A DNA stretch of 64,000 nt from Flexivirga endophytica (GTDB lineage: Bacteria; Actinomycetota; Actinomycetes; Actinomycetales; Dermatophilaceae). The stretch is from the NCBI RefSeq assembly GCF_014640635.1, contig NZ_BMHI01000002.1:434001-498000 (forward strand), written 5' to 3'. A program made the translations under genes and the position numbers. Position 1 is the first letter of the stretch; the number at the start of each line of letters is the position of its first letter. A model generated the notes under the pieces. It was not told where the DNA came from, ran no database searches, and saw only the letters and a program-made list of their open reading frames with translations. This document shows positions 9,727-17,788 of this stretch, in pieces.

Positions 9727-10691
9727 GTGACGTTGCCGACTGCCGCGACGCGTTCGCCGCTGCCGCCGAGGTCTTCTCGGGGCCGCTCTATCGGCACTGG
9801 TGCGCGCTCGCAGCGGCGGAGGCCGGGCCGGACGATCGGACGTTCACGGCCTTCGCGCCATACGGGCTGGACTTCGCGAACTGGCAGTCGGCACAGCGCC
9901 TGTTGCGCGCGACGAGCGAGGAGTTGCGGAGTCTCGGGCCGAGCAGACCGCTCGCTGCCTACTTCCCGGTGCTGCACGGCACTTTGCCGCCGGACGGGCG
10001 TTCCTACCAGCTGTGGACCGAGCTGCTGCGCGACCGGCGCGGACCGATCGGCCGGCGCCTGCAGGAGCGACCATTGCCGCTCAACGACCCGCAGTCCGGC
10101 GTGCGGATGCTGCGCCTGGTGACCGAGCACCTGCGGGACGTCTATGCCGATCCGGTGACGATCGACCTCGTCGCCGTCGGCGCGGCAGCCGGGCTGGAGC
10201 TGGTGGCCGATGCGTTCGAGCCGGAGCTGCTGGCCGGGCAGCGCATCGCCTCCCGCCGGGGTTATGACCTTTACCCGTTGCACCCCGGTCACGCCGGCGT
10301 CCTCGACCGCATGCTGTCCCAGCTCGAGCCCGAGCAGGTCGCGGCGCAGGCCCGGGTGCGACGTGCCGTCCGCCTGGTCGACGAGCAGGACATCGTCGTC
10401 TCGCGCCGGGACGCCTTCGACGTGGTGTCGGCGGAGGGGTTCGGATTCGGCCGCCTGCCGGTGGTGTTCGGGTCCTCGTTCCTGTGCATGGTGGACGACC
10501 GGGCGCGGATGGACGAACTGATGCGTGCCCGACATGCAGAAGGCATCTGGGTGGCGGACGAGTCGGTCGGGGTCCTGCGTTCGGTCAGTGAGGCCGCGGT
10601 GCTGCGCGATGCGGCACCGACGGCGCGTGCGACCCGGCTGGCCCACTATCGCGCGGGTGAGTTGCTCGCGGAGACCGTGCGGGTCGAATAG
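9723..10691 (+). CDS. DUF2332 family protein
   Basis: 322 residues, soluble. The central motif PVTIDLVAVGAAAGLELVADAFE resembles the glycine-rich loop of DUF2332 proteins (usually LLEIGASAGLNL), which look like degenerate SAM-methyltransferase folds. LAAYFPVLHG and the C-terminal GSSFLCMVDDRARMDEL also fit that family. The normal EIGxSAGLNL is altered to LVAVGAAAGLEL, so cofactor binding is uncertain. The start at 9723 is fixed by the ATGA overlap with the short repeat ORF; there is no independent ribosome binding site. Function unknown. Confidence 0.7.
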   Translation: MSDVADCRDAFAAAAEVFSGPLYRHWCALAAAEAGPDDRTFTAFAPYGLDFANWQSAQRLLRATSEELRSLGPSRPLAAYFPVLHGTLPPDGRSYQLWTELLRDRRGPIGRRLQERPLPLNDPQSGVRMLRLVTEHLRDVYADPVTIDLVAVGAAAGLELVADAFEPELLAGQRIASRRGYDLYPLHPGHAGVLDRMLSQLEPEQVAAQARVRRAVRLVDEQDIVVSRRDAFDVVSAEGFGFGRLPVVFGSSFLCMVDDRARMDELMRARHAEGIWVADESVGVLRSVSEAAVLRDAAPTARATRLAHYRAGELLAETVRVE

Positions 10692-10767
10692 CAACCCGGT
10701 CGTTTCCTGGCGGCATACAGCTGTAGTTGTCAGAATGGCGGCACATCGATGCGCAGGAGGCCGCCCC

Positions 10768-12297
10768 ATGGAAGTTCCACTGATCGTCCGTGATTTCCTC
10801 GACCGTGCCGAGACGGTCTACGGCGACCGGGTCGCGATCGTCGACGAACCCGACCAGCCGGCAACGCCTTTCGACGGTGGCACGGTCACCTACCGCCGGA
10901 TGGCCCAGCTCGCCCGGGCGCAGGCCGCCGGCCTCGACGCCATGGGCGTGCCCGTGGGCGGTCGCGTCGCGGTGGTCTCGCACAACAGCGCGCGGCTGCT
11001 GACCTCCTTCTACGGCGTGAGTGGTCATGGCCGGATCCTCGTGCCGGTCAATTTCCGACTGTCGGTGCCCGAGGTGCAATACATCGTCGAGCACTCCGGG
11101 GCCGAAGTGCTCATGGTCGACCCGGAGCTGCGGCACCTGCTCGACAAGGTCGACTGTGACCGCAAGTTCGTGCTCGGCGAGTCCGACGGCGAGATCTTCG
11201 GGTCCACCGCCGAGCCGCGGGAGTGGGAGGGCGACGAGCACGCGACCGCGACGATCAACTACACGTCCGGGACCACCGCCCGACCGAAGGGCGTCCAGCT
11301 GACCCATCGCACCAACTGGCTCAATGCGACCGTCTTCGGTTGGCAGGCAACGGTTTCCGACGAGGACGTCTACCTGCACACGCTGCCGATGTTCCACGCC
11401 AATGGGTGGGGTATGCCGTTCGCCGTGACCGGCATGGGTGCGCGGCACGTGGTGCTGCGGAAGGTTGACGGCACCGAGATCCTGCGCCGCGTCGAGGAGC
11501 AGGGAGTGACATTGATGTGCGCCGCACCAGCCGTCGTCGCAGCCGCGCTCGACGGTGCGCAACAGTGGGACGGGCCGGTCCCCGGGCGTGACCGCACCCG
11601 GATCGTCGTCGCCGGTGCGCCGCCGCCGACCCGCACCATCGAGCGGGTGCGGGAAGAACTCGGCTGGGAGTTCATCCAGATCTACGGTCTCACCGAGACG
11701 GCGCCGTTGCTGACGATGAGCCGAATGCGTTCGGAGTGGGCCGACCTGTCACCGACCGACCAGGCGCGCAAGCTGGGTCGCGCCGGCTACCCGGCGGTCG
11801 GAGTGCGTATGGCGGTCGACGGGACCGGCGAGGTGCTGTCCCGCACCAACCACAACCTCGAGGCCTACTGGGAAAACCCGGAGGCAACCGCCACCGCGCT
11901 GGCCGACGGCTGGTTCCACACCGGCGACGGCGGACACATCGAGGACGGTGCGGTCGTGATCGCCGATCGGAAGAAGGACGTCATCATCTCCGGTGGCGAG
12001 AACGTCTCGTCGATCGAGGTCGAGGACGTGCTCATGTCGCATCCCTCGGTGCGCGAGGTGGCGGTGATCGGCATACCCGACGATAAGTGGGGCGAGCTGG
12101 TGACCGCGCTCGTCGTGGCCGACGGCGAGGTGACCGAGGAGGAACTCATCGCTCATGCCCGCGAGTCGCTGGCCGGCTACAAGGCTCCCAAGCGGATCGA
12201 GTTCCGGGACGAGCTGGCCCGCACCGCGACCGGCAAGCTGCAGAAATTCAAGCTGCGCCAACCGTTCTGGGCCGACCAGGACAGGCAGGTCAACTGA
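10768..12297 (+). CDS. Long/medium-chain acyl-CoA ligase (FadD-like)
   Basis: 509-residue ANL-superfamily enzyme that would activate a carboxylic acid to its acyl-CoA via acyl-AMP. Motifs: P-loop INYTSGTTARPKGVQLTHR (about residues 166–184), QIYGLTETAPLL, DGWFHTGDGGHIE, the hinge DRKKDVIISGGENVSSIEVEDVL, and the catalytic Lys of ARTATGKLQKFKLR. The start has a good GCAGGAGG site at 10752–10760. It ends one base before an FMN-dependent dehydrogenase gene, so the two form an operon. The substrate cannot be told from sequence. Confidence 0.92.
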   Translation: MEVPLIVRDFLDRAETVYGDRVAIVDEPDQPATPFDGGTVTYRRMAQLARAQAAGLDAMGVPVGGRVAVVSHNSARLLTSFYGVSGHGRILVPVNFRLSVPEVQYIVEHSGAEVLMVDPELRHLLDKVDCDRKFVLGESDGEIFGSTAEPREWEGDEHATATINYTSGTTARPKGVQLTHRTNWLNATVFGWQATVSDEDVYLHTLPMFHANGWGMPFAVTGMGARHVVLRKVDGTEILRRVEEQGVTLMCAAPAVVAAALDGAQQWDGPVPGRDRTRIVVAGAPPPTRTIERVREELGWEFIQIYGLTETAPLLTMSRMRSEWADLSPTDQARKLGRAGYPAVGVRMAVDGTGEVLSRTNHNLEAYWENPEATATALADGWFHTGDGGHIEDGAVVIADRKKDVIISGGENVSSIEVEDVLMSHPSVREVAVIGIPDDKWGELVTALVVADGEVTEEELIAHARESLAGYKAPKRIEFRDELARTATGKLQKFKLRQPFWADQDRQVN

Positions 12298-13629
12298 GTG
12301 GCCGCCCCACGCGAGCTGTCCGGCATCGGTCGCGCGGTCCAGGGCGCGATCTACGCGGCGGGCGTCTACGGGCACAAACCGAAGGTGCCGGTCGAGCCCG
12401 CCGCGCTGTATGACGCCGCCCGCCGCAAGATGAGCCCGCAGGCGTGGTCGTATGTCGCCGGCAGCGCCGGCATGCAGCGCACCGATCGGGCGAACACCGC
12501 TGCGTTCGAACGCTTTCCGATCGTCCCACGCGTGCTGCGCAACGTGTCGGAGCGGTCCTTGGACGTGACGCTCTTCGGGCGCGACCTGCCGGCACCGGTT
12601 CTGTTCGCGCCGATCGGGGTGCTGGAGATGGCGCACAAGGATGCGGAGATCGCCGTGGCGCAGGCCGCCCGCTCGCTCGGCCTGCCGATGGTGCTGTCCA
12701 CGCAGGGTTCCGTCCCGATGGAGCGCACCGCAGCGGAGCTGGGCACGAATCCGATGTGGTACCAGCTGTATTGGAGCAACAACGACGACCTGGCCAAGTC
12801 GTTGGTGCAGCGCGCCGAAGCAGCCGGCGCACAGGCCATCGTCGTCACCCTCGACACGCACCTACTGGGGTGGCGCACCAAGGACCTCGACCTGGGCTAC
12901 CTCCCGTTCGCCCGGGGCGAGGGGATCGCGCAGTACCTCACCGACCCCGTCTTCCAGCAACTGGTCCGCGATAAAGCTGGTCCAGACACACAAGCGGGTC
13001 GAGTAGGCCGAGCCCCCAAGGGCGAAGCCGTATCGGGACCAACCACCTCAGAGCGCCCGACTCCGGCCGCCATACGCACCCTGCTCTCGATCACCCGCCA
13101 TTACCCGGGCAAGCTGGCCGACAACCTGCGTTCACCGCTACCACGGACCGCGGTTGAGACGTTCCTCGACGTCTTCCCTTGCCCGGCGCTCACCTGGGAA
13201 GATCTGGCCAAGCTGCGGGAGTGGACCCGGCTTCCCATTGTTCTCAAGGGGATCCAGTCCGTCGATGACGCGCGTATGGCGCTCGACCACGGTGTCGACG
13301 GCATGGTGGTGTCCAACCACGGCGGCCGCCAGATCGACGGCGCCGTGGCGTCCCTGGATGCACTTGCCGAGATCGCGCCCGCGGTCGAGGGGCAGGTGCC
13401 GGTGCTGTTCGACAGCGGCATCCGCAGCGGTGCAGACATCTTCAAGGCACTGGCGCTGGGTGCAGCCGCTGTGCTGGTCGGGCGCCCATGGCTCTACGGC
13501 CTGGCCTTGGACGGCGCCGCGGGCGCGGAAGCCGTCATGGAGCGGCTGCTCGCAGAGCTCGACCTGACGATGGCGCTGTCCGGCGTCGCATCGATCGACG
13601 AGATCACCCGCGACTGCCTGAGCAGCTGA
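12298..13629 (+). CDS. lldD: FMN-dependent alpha-hydroxy-acid (L-lactate) dehydrogenase with repeat insertion
   Basis: 443 residues from GTG 12298, directly after the ligase stop. It has the family signatures VPRVLRNVSERSLDVTLFGR, LPIVLKGIQSVDDA (FMN Lys), VSNHGGRQID (catalytic His and Arg) and FDSGIRSGADIFKALALGAAAVLVGRP. This is the quinone-linked lactate/glycolate/mandelate dehydrogenase family. Between VFQQLVRD and RPTPAAIRTLL lies an extra segment of roughly 20–25 residues encoded by a palindromic repeat (12991–13040). It falls in the flexible loop region that varies in this family, so the enzyme could tolerate it. Lactate is the commonest substrate but not proven. Confidence 0.88.
   Translation: MAAPRELSGIGRAVQGAIYAAGVYGHKPKVPVEPAALYDAARRKMSPQAWSYVAGSAGMQRTDRANTAAFERFPIVPRVLRNVSERSLDVTLFGRDLPAPVLFAPIGVLEMAHKDAEIAVAQAARSLGLPMVLSTQGSVPMERTAAELGTNPMWYQLYWSNNDDLAKSLVQRAEAAGAQAIVVTLDTHLLGWRTKDLDLGYLPFARGEGIAQYLTDPVFQQLVRDKAGPDTQAGRVGRAPKGEAVSGPTTSERPTPAAIRTLLSITRHYPGKLADNLRSPLPRTAVETFLDVFPCPALTWEDLAKLREWTRLPIVLKGIQSVDDARMALDHGVDGMVVSNHGGRQIDGAVASLDALAEIAPAVEGQVPVLFDSGIRSGADIFKALALGAAAVLVGRPWLYGLALDGAAGAEAVMERLLAELDLTMALSGVASIDEITRDCLSS
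12991..13040. repeat. Palindromic repeat inserted in lldD (copy A)
   Basis: CAAGCGGGTCGAGTAG begins the element and CGTATCGGGACC ends it, forming an imperfect inverted repeat. It is read in frame as TQAGRVGRAPKGEAVSGPT without a stop. The same element lies in fdhB (32554) and, inverted, in an intergenic gap (46241). Confidence 0.8.
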
Positions 13630-13676
13630 CCCGAGCGCTAGGTCGCGCTGCACTCCACAGATCGGCGACGCCGAAC

Positions 13677-13694
13677 TGTTCGGGATTGTTCGGG
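13677..13694 (+). promoter_or_regulatory. Direct repeat upstream of the small secreted proteins
   Basis: TGTTCGGG occurs at 13677–13684 and 13687–13694, exactly 10 bases (one helical turn) apart and about 100 bases before the first small secreted-protein gene. This spacing is typical of response-regulator half-sites. The rest of the 167-base gap shows no clear promoter. Confidence 0.4.
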
Positions 13695-13796
13695 CTACGT
13701 GAATACCTGGCTCTTCCTGCCGACGATGGTCGACACGAGCACCGGCTCGGCGTCACTCGTGTCGGTGCATTGAACTCAGGGAAGGGACGAACAATC

Positions 13797-14063
13797 ATGC
13801 GTAGGAAACTGTTCGGCGGAATGGCCATTGTCCTGCTCGCCGGAGGACTGAGCCTCGCCTCGATGACATCGGCGGAAGCCTCCGGTGCACAGAGCTGGAC
13901 CCAGACAAGCTGCAACTACAACGGCGGCAACATCTCATACACCTATACCTCCGCCGGCGGATCGACCGTGACCACGGCCGCATCGGTCGGCGGCTCCTTC
14001 TTCGGGACCGAGAACGCGTTGATCCAGGCAGTCGCCAAGAAGTACACCGAATCGGAGAAGTGA
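13797..14063 (+). CDS. Small secreted protein A
   Basis: 88 residues with a textbook Sec signal peptide (MRRKLFGGMAIVLLAGG ... TSAEASG). The predicted mature part is about 55 residues, rich in Ser, Thr, Gly, Asn and Tyr with a single Cys (TSCNYNGG). An AGGGAAGGGA-type ribosome binding site precedes the ATG. I do not recognise the family. It is followed by a hairpin and by a second small secreted protein of similar design, suggesting a co-expressed pair acting outside the cell. Confidence 0.7.
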   Translation: MRRKLFGGMAIVLLAGGLSLASMTSAEASGAQSWTQTSCNYNGGNISYTYTSAGGSTVTTAASVGGSFFGTENALIQAVAKKYTESEK

Positions 14064-14068
14064 GTCTC

Positions 14069-14092
14069 AGCGCACGACGACGGGCGTGCGCT
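14069..14092 (+). terminator. Hairpin between the two small secreted-protein genes
   Basis: AGCGCACG (14069–14076) and CGTGCGCT (14085–14092) form a perfect 8-bp GC-rich stem with an 8-base loop just after the stop of the first gene. There is no T-run. It may partly terminate or stabilise the upstream transcript. Confidence 0.5.
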
Positions 14093-14141
14093 CGTCGCTG
14101 AACGCAGTTCCGCGAGAACATTTTCGAGAGAGGGAACAACC

Positions 14142-14360
14142 ATGAGAACGACAGCACGCGCACTCGCCGTGCTCGCCATCGCGGCGAGCGGCATCTTGAT
14201 GCACGGCGCCTCGAGTCGGGCCGAGGCACTGCCTTCGGTGACCACTTGGTGCGAGGGCACGACCCTGCACATATCGACGTCCAGCGGTGGCTCGGGAACG
14301 ATTTCGAACTCGGTGAAGTGCACCGGAGCCGCGAGCCAGAGCCAGTCCCAAAGCCAGTAG
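14142..14360 (+). CDS. Small secreted protein B
   Basis: 72 residues. The N-terminal 30 are a signal peptide (MRTTARALAVLAIAASG ... SSRAEA). The mature part is about 42 residues with two Cys (TWCEGTT and VKCTG) that could form one disulfide, and a Ser/Gln repeat tail ending SQSQSQSQ. A GAGAGAGGGAA ribosome binding site lies just upstream. Family unknown. Together with the preceding gene it forms a tandem of tiny exported proteins, ended by a strong terminator. Confidence 0.65.
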   Translation: MRTTARALAVLAIAASGILMHGASSRAEALPSVTTWCEGTTLHISTSSGGSGTISNSVKCTGAASQSQSQSQ

Positions 14361-14376
14361 AGCATCGAACGCGCGA

Positions 14377-14412
14377 TGAGCCGGTGGCTGTCCGGGACAG
14401 CCCACCGGCTCA
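14377..14412. terminator. Strong terminator-like hairpin
   Basis: A 17-bp stem (TGAGCCGGTGGCTGTCC with its complement, one bulged C) and a one-base loop lie between the plus-strand small genes and the convergent minus-strand hydrolase gene. It probably serves both directions. Confidence 0.7.
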
Positions 14413-14454
14413 CCGCATCCCAAGCAGGTGATGGGTTGTGGGTTGCCGGGGCAG

Positions 14455-14474
14455 GGTCAGGTCAGGTCAGGTCA
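14455..14474. repeat. GGTCA tandem repeat overlapping a gene end
   Basis: Four tandem GGTCA pentamers; the last supplies the TGA stop (14472–14474, minus strand) of the cysteine hydrolase gene. A slippage-prone tract. Confidence 0.8.
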
Positions 14475-15017
14475 GACGACGGTGATCTGCGGGCCGTAGA
14501 GCTCGATGGCTGCCAACGCCCGATCGTGGTTGGCCGAAGTGGACCCGGCGCACAGGTCTGACGCGATGCGGATCGTTGCTCCGGCATCGGCTGCAGCGAG
14601 CGCGGTGGACAGGACGCAGCAGTCCGTGGACACGCCGGCGAGCGTCAATCGCGGTGTCAGACCGACGGTTTCGGCGATCGCGGGCCACTTGCCGAAGGTC
14701 GGAGCCGTGATGACGGGGACCTGTTCGGTGAACTCCGCCAACTCCGGCACCACCGCGTAGAGCGGATCGGAGTCCGGGACCTGGGCGAACGGCCACTGCC
14801 GGTAGTAGTCCACCCACGAGCCGCGAGGATCCGGGTCCGCGACGAAGCGGGTGAAGACGACGCGGTCGCCATACCACTCAACCGCGGTGCGGATCCGGGG
14901 CACCGTGTCCGCCCACATCGGCGAACCCCACTGCGACGTCTGCGGATCGGCGAAGATCAGCTGCGCGTCGATGACGACGAGCCAGTTGTCGACGGGCGAA
15001 TCCGCCTGTGCTGTCAC
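14472..15017 (-). CDS. Isochorismatase-family cysteine hydrolase
   Basis: 181 residues from GTG 15017, which leaves four bases after the permease stop; a longer frame would overlap the permease gene. The Asp-Lys-Cys triad of the family is visible: LVVIDAQ (Asp 17), APTFGKW (Lys) and GVSTDCCVLSTA (nucleophilic Cys before Val). Members hydrolyse isochorismate, nicotinamide, ureidoacrylate or N-carbamoylsarcosine. It is co-transcribed with an NCS1 nucleobase-type permease, so it probably acts on an imported ring compound or its carbamoyl derivative. Its exact substrate is open. Confidence 0.85.
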   Translation of the reverse strand: MTAQADSPVDNWLVVIDAQLIFADPQTSQWGSPMWADTVPRIRTAVEWYGDRVVFTRFVADPDPRGSWVDYYRQWPFAQVPDSDPLYAVVPELAEFTEQVPVITAPTFGKWPAIAETVGLTPRLTLAGVSTDCCVLSTALAAADAGATIRIASDLCAGSTSANHDRALAAIELYGPQITVV

Positions 15018-15021
15018 CGGA

Positions 15022-16542
15022 TCAGGCCTTCGTGACGGCGGGCGCGGCGTCGGGCTCAGCAATCGGTCCGGTCTCCTGCATCGCCACCTTCTGGCGTCTC
15101 AGGATGTATGCCGCCAAGAACGACAACACCAGCGCGGCTATCACACCGAGGTTCGCATAAGCCCAGTTACCGCTCCACGAAGCGGTTTTCGCGTCATACG
15201 TGCCGAGGCCCAGCGGGTGCAGCAGATAACCCTGCCAGTTGTTCCAGGACGCGTCCTGTGCGTAGTTGTTGACCACCAGGCCCCAACCGATCAGCGACGT
15301 GATGACGAGGATGCCGATCGAGGTCCAGTCCCAAGCACCGTAGCGGCCGGCCGGATCGAAGAGATCCTCCTCGGCATACGAACGCTTCCGCAGTGCGATG
15401 TCGGCGATCATGATGCCCGCCCACGAGGCGAGCGGCACACCCAGCGTGATGAGGAACGATTGGAACGGGCTGGCGAAGCTCTCCGCGACGAAGACGACGT
15501 AAATCGTTCCGAGAGTGAGGATCACGCCGTCGACCAGTGCCGCCGTGGGGCGTGGGATGCGGACGCCGAGGGAGAGCAGGGTGAGCCCCGAGGAGTAGAT
15601 GCCGAGCACCGCTCCGCTGACCAGCGACAGGATCGCGGCGATCAGGAACGGCACGAGGAACCACGTCGGCAGGATCTCTGCCAGCGCGCCGATCGGGTTG
15701 GCCAGGATGCCGCTCGCGACCTTCTTGTCCGACCCCGCCAGCAGCAGGCCGAAGATCACCAGGATGACCGGAGCGATAGCACCACCGAAGGTGTTCCAGA
15801 CGACGATCTGTCCACCCGAGGCGTCGCGTCGCTGGTAGCGCGACCAGTCTGCGGCGATGTTGATCCAGCCCAGTCCGAAGCCGGTCATCACCATGACCAG
15901 GGCGCCGATGGTCTGCTGCCAGCTCCCGGACGGCATCGCGGTCACCTTCGACCAATCGATGTGTGAGGCGGCGACGATCATGAAGACGATGGTGATGATG
16001 CCGGTGATCCAGGTCAGCCAGGACTGCATCCGCATGATGATGTGGTAGCCCGCGACGGACGCGAGCACCACGAGCGCGGCCACCACGATGCAGGCGATGA
16101 TCTTGGTGGTGGTCCCGCCGCCCCAACCGAGTTGGTGCATGACGGTCGCGGTGGCGAGCGTCGCGTTGATGGTCAAAAAGGTCTCCCAGCCGATCGACGT
16201 CAGCCAGCTGATCACGCCGGGGACCTTCTGGCCGGTCACGCCGAATGCCGCGCGGGACAGGATCATCGTCGGCGCCGAGCCGCGCTTGCCGGCCAGCGCG
16301 ATGATCCCGCACAGGGCGAAACTCGCGATGACACCGATCAGGACCACCACGACCGACTGCCAGAACGAGATGCCGAAGCCGAGCACGAACGCGGCGTAGG
16401 AGATGCCGAAGACCGACACGTTCGCGGCGAACCACGGCCAGAAGAGGTCGCGCGGCTGCGCCGTCCGCTCGGCCTCCTCAATGATCTCGATCCCCGTCGT
16501 TTCCACACCGAGACGCCGCACGTCCTGCTGGGTTTCGTTCAT
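15022..16542 (-). CDS. NCS1-family purine/pyrimidine-type permease
   Basis: 506 residues from ATG 16542 with about 12 membrane segments. NCS1 marks include the N-terminal RDLFWPWFAANVSVFGISYAAF, SRAAFGVTGQKVPGVISWLTSIGWE, and GLGWINIAADWSRYQRR. The frame extends 42 codons further upstream but without family character. Homologs import cytosine, purines, hydantoins, allantoin or thiamine-like rings by proton or sodium symport. It lies upstream of the cysteine hydrolase in one operon and diverges from the LLM oxidoreductase gene over about 116 bases that must hold both promoters. Confidence 0.9.
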   Translation of the reverse strand: MNETQQDVRRLGVETTGIEIIEEAERTAQPRDLFWPWFAANVSVFGISYAAFVLGFGISFWQSVVVVLIGVIASFALCGIIALAGKRGSAPTMILSRAAFGVTGQKVPGVISWLTSIGWETFLTINATLATATVMHQLGWGGGTTTKIIACIVVAALVVLASVAGYHIIMRMQSWLTWITGIITIVFMIVAASHIDWSKVTAMPSGSWQQTIGALVMVMTGFGLGWINIAADWSRYQRRDASGGQIVVWNTFGGAIAPVILVIFGLLLAGSDKKVASGILANPIGALAEILPTWFLVPFLIAAILSLVSGAVLGIYSSGLTLLSLGVRIPRPTAALVDGVILTLGTIYVVFVAESFASPFQSFLITLGVPLASWAGIMIADIALRKRSYAEEDLFDPAGRYGAWDWTSIGILVITSLIGWGLVVNNYAQDASWNNWQGYLLHPLGLGTYDAKTASWSGNWAYANLGVIAALVLSFLAAYILRRQKVAMQETGPIAEPDAAPAVTKA

Positions 16543-16658
16543 TGCGAGAGCATGGCAGATCAGCGGCTGCGAGGGACTCGGTTTTCCGCCGCGTTCGGCG
16601 GTTCGCAGCGTGTATGGCGAGCGGGAACAGCCGACGCCGCGTGTTTGTTCAAATTTGT

Positions 16659-17711
16659 ATGAAAGCATTCGGGTTCCTCAGTTTCGGTCATTACGCACGG
16701 GTGCCGGGGTCGCGGACGCCCGACGCAGCCAGCGTGCTGAAGCAGTCGGTGGACATCGCGGTCGGCGCGGACGAGATAGGCGTGAACGGCGCCTACTTCC
16801 GCGTCCACCACTTCGAGCGGCAGCTGTCCTCCCCGATTCCGTTGCTGTCCGCGATCGCGGCCCGCACGCAGCACATCGAGGTCGGCACCGGGGTCATCGA
16901 CATGCGCTACGAGAACCCGCTGCAGCTGGCGGAGGAGCTCGGCGCCCTCGATCTGCTCGCCGACCAGCGGATCGCCATCGGCATCTCCCGTGGCTCACCC
17001 GAGACCGCGCAGCGCGGCTACGAGGCGTTCGGCTACACCGGTGCGCAGGACCCGCGGGGCGGCGACATCGCACGAGCGAAGTTCGCGACCTTCCTCGACG
17101 CGATCGGTGGTGAGGGAATGGTGGCCGCCGACCCGCAGCGTGCGATGCCCGGCACCCGGTTGCGCATCGAACCACGCTCCGACGGTCTGCGGGATCGCAT
17201 CTGGTGGGGGTCCGGCTCACGCGAAACAGCCGAATGGACAGGCGAACTCGGCCTGAACATGATGTCGTCGACGCTGCTCACAGAGGCCAACGGCGCATCC
17301 TTCGCCGACCTGCAGGCCGAGCAGATCGAGCGCTTCCGGACGGCGTATGTCGCAGCAGGTCACACCGGACGGCCACGCGTGTCGGTGTCCCGCAGCATCT
17401 TCCCGATCGTCGACGAGCGCGACGCGGCATACTTCGGCGGCGCCCGCGACAGCGACCAAGTTGGCGTCATCGACGGGTTCCGGTCGACGTTCGGCAAGAC
17501 GTATGCCGACGAACCCGATCGGCTCATCGAGCAGCTACGCGCCGACGCCGCCGTGATGGCCGCGGACACCGTCATGCTGACGATCCCGAACCAACTCGGC
17601 GTGGACTACAACCTGCACGTGCTCCGGGCGTTCGCGCAACACGTCGCGCCGGCGCTGGGCTGGCGCGCGAACACCGAAGGCCCGGTGCAGGGGGACGAAC
17701 CGGCCGAGTGA
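16659..17711 (+). CDS. LLM-class flavin-dependent oxidoreductase
   Basis: 350-residue luciferase-like monooxygenase (F420- or FMN-dependent TIM barrel). Recognisable parts are VNGAYFRVHHFERQLSSPIPLLSAIAARTQHIEVGTGVIDMRYENPLQLAEELGALDLLADQRIAIGISRG and the C-terminal IPNQLGVDYNLHVLRAFAQHVAP. The ATG at 16659 is preceded immediately by the palindrome CAAATTTG (16650–16657), leaving no room for a ribosome binding site, so the mRNA may be leaderless. It diverges from the NCS1 permease. The substrate is unknown. Confidence 0.88.
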   Translation: MKAFGFLSFGHYARVPGSRTPDAASVLKQSVDIAVGADEIGVNGAYFRVHHFERQLSSPIPLLSAIAARTQHIEVGTGVIDMRYENPLQLAEELGALDLLADQRIAIGISRGSPETAQRGYEAFGYTGAQDPRGGDIARAKFATFLDAIGGEGMVAADPQRAMPGTRLRIEPRSDGLRDRIWWGSGSRETAEWTGELGLNMMSSTLLTEANGASFADLQAEQIERFRTAYVAAGHTGRPRVSVSRSIFPIVDERDAAYFGGARDSDQVGVIDGFRSTFGKTYADEPDRLIEQLRADAAVMAADTVMLTIPNQLGVDYNLHVLRAFAQHVAPALGWRANTEGPVQGDEPAE

Positions 17712-17720
17712 GCCCGATGT

Positions 17721-17733
17721 GATGGTTACCATC
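17721..17733. promoter_or_regulatory. Palindrome upstream of the LmeA-like gene
   Basis: GATGGT-T-ACCATC is a perfect 6+1+6 inverted repeat about 55 bases before the DUF2993 gene, at the left edge of the acyltransferase cluster. It could be a repressor site. Confidence 0.4.
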
Positions 17734-17788
17734 CGGTAGGTACAGTGATCGGTGCCCTGCCCGCCACGGGAAACCGGAGTGATCACCG

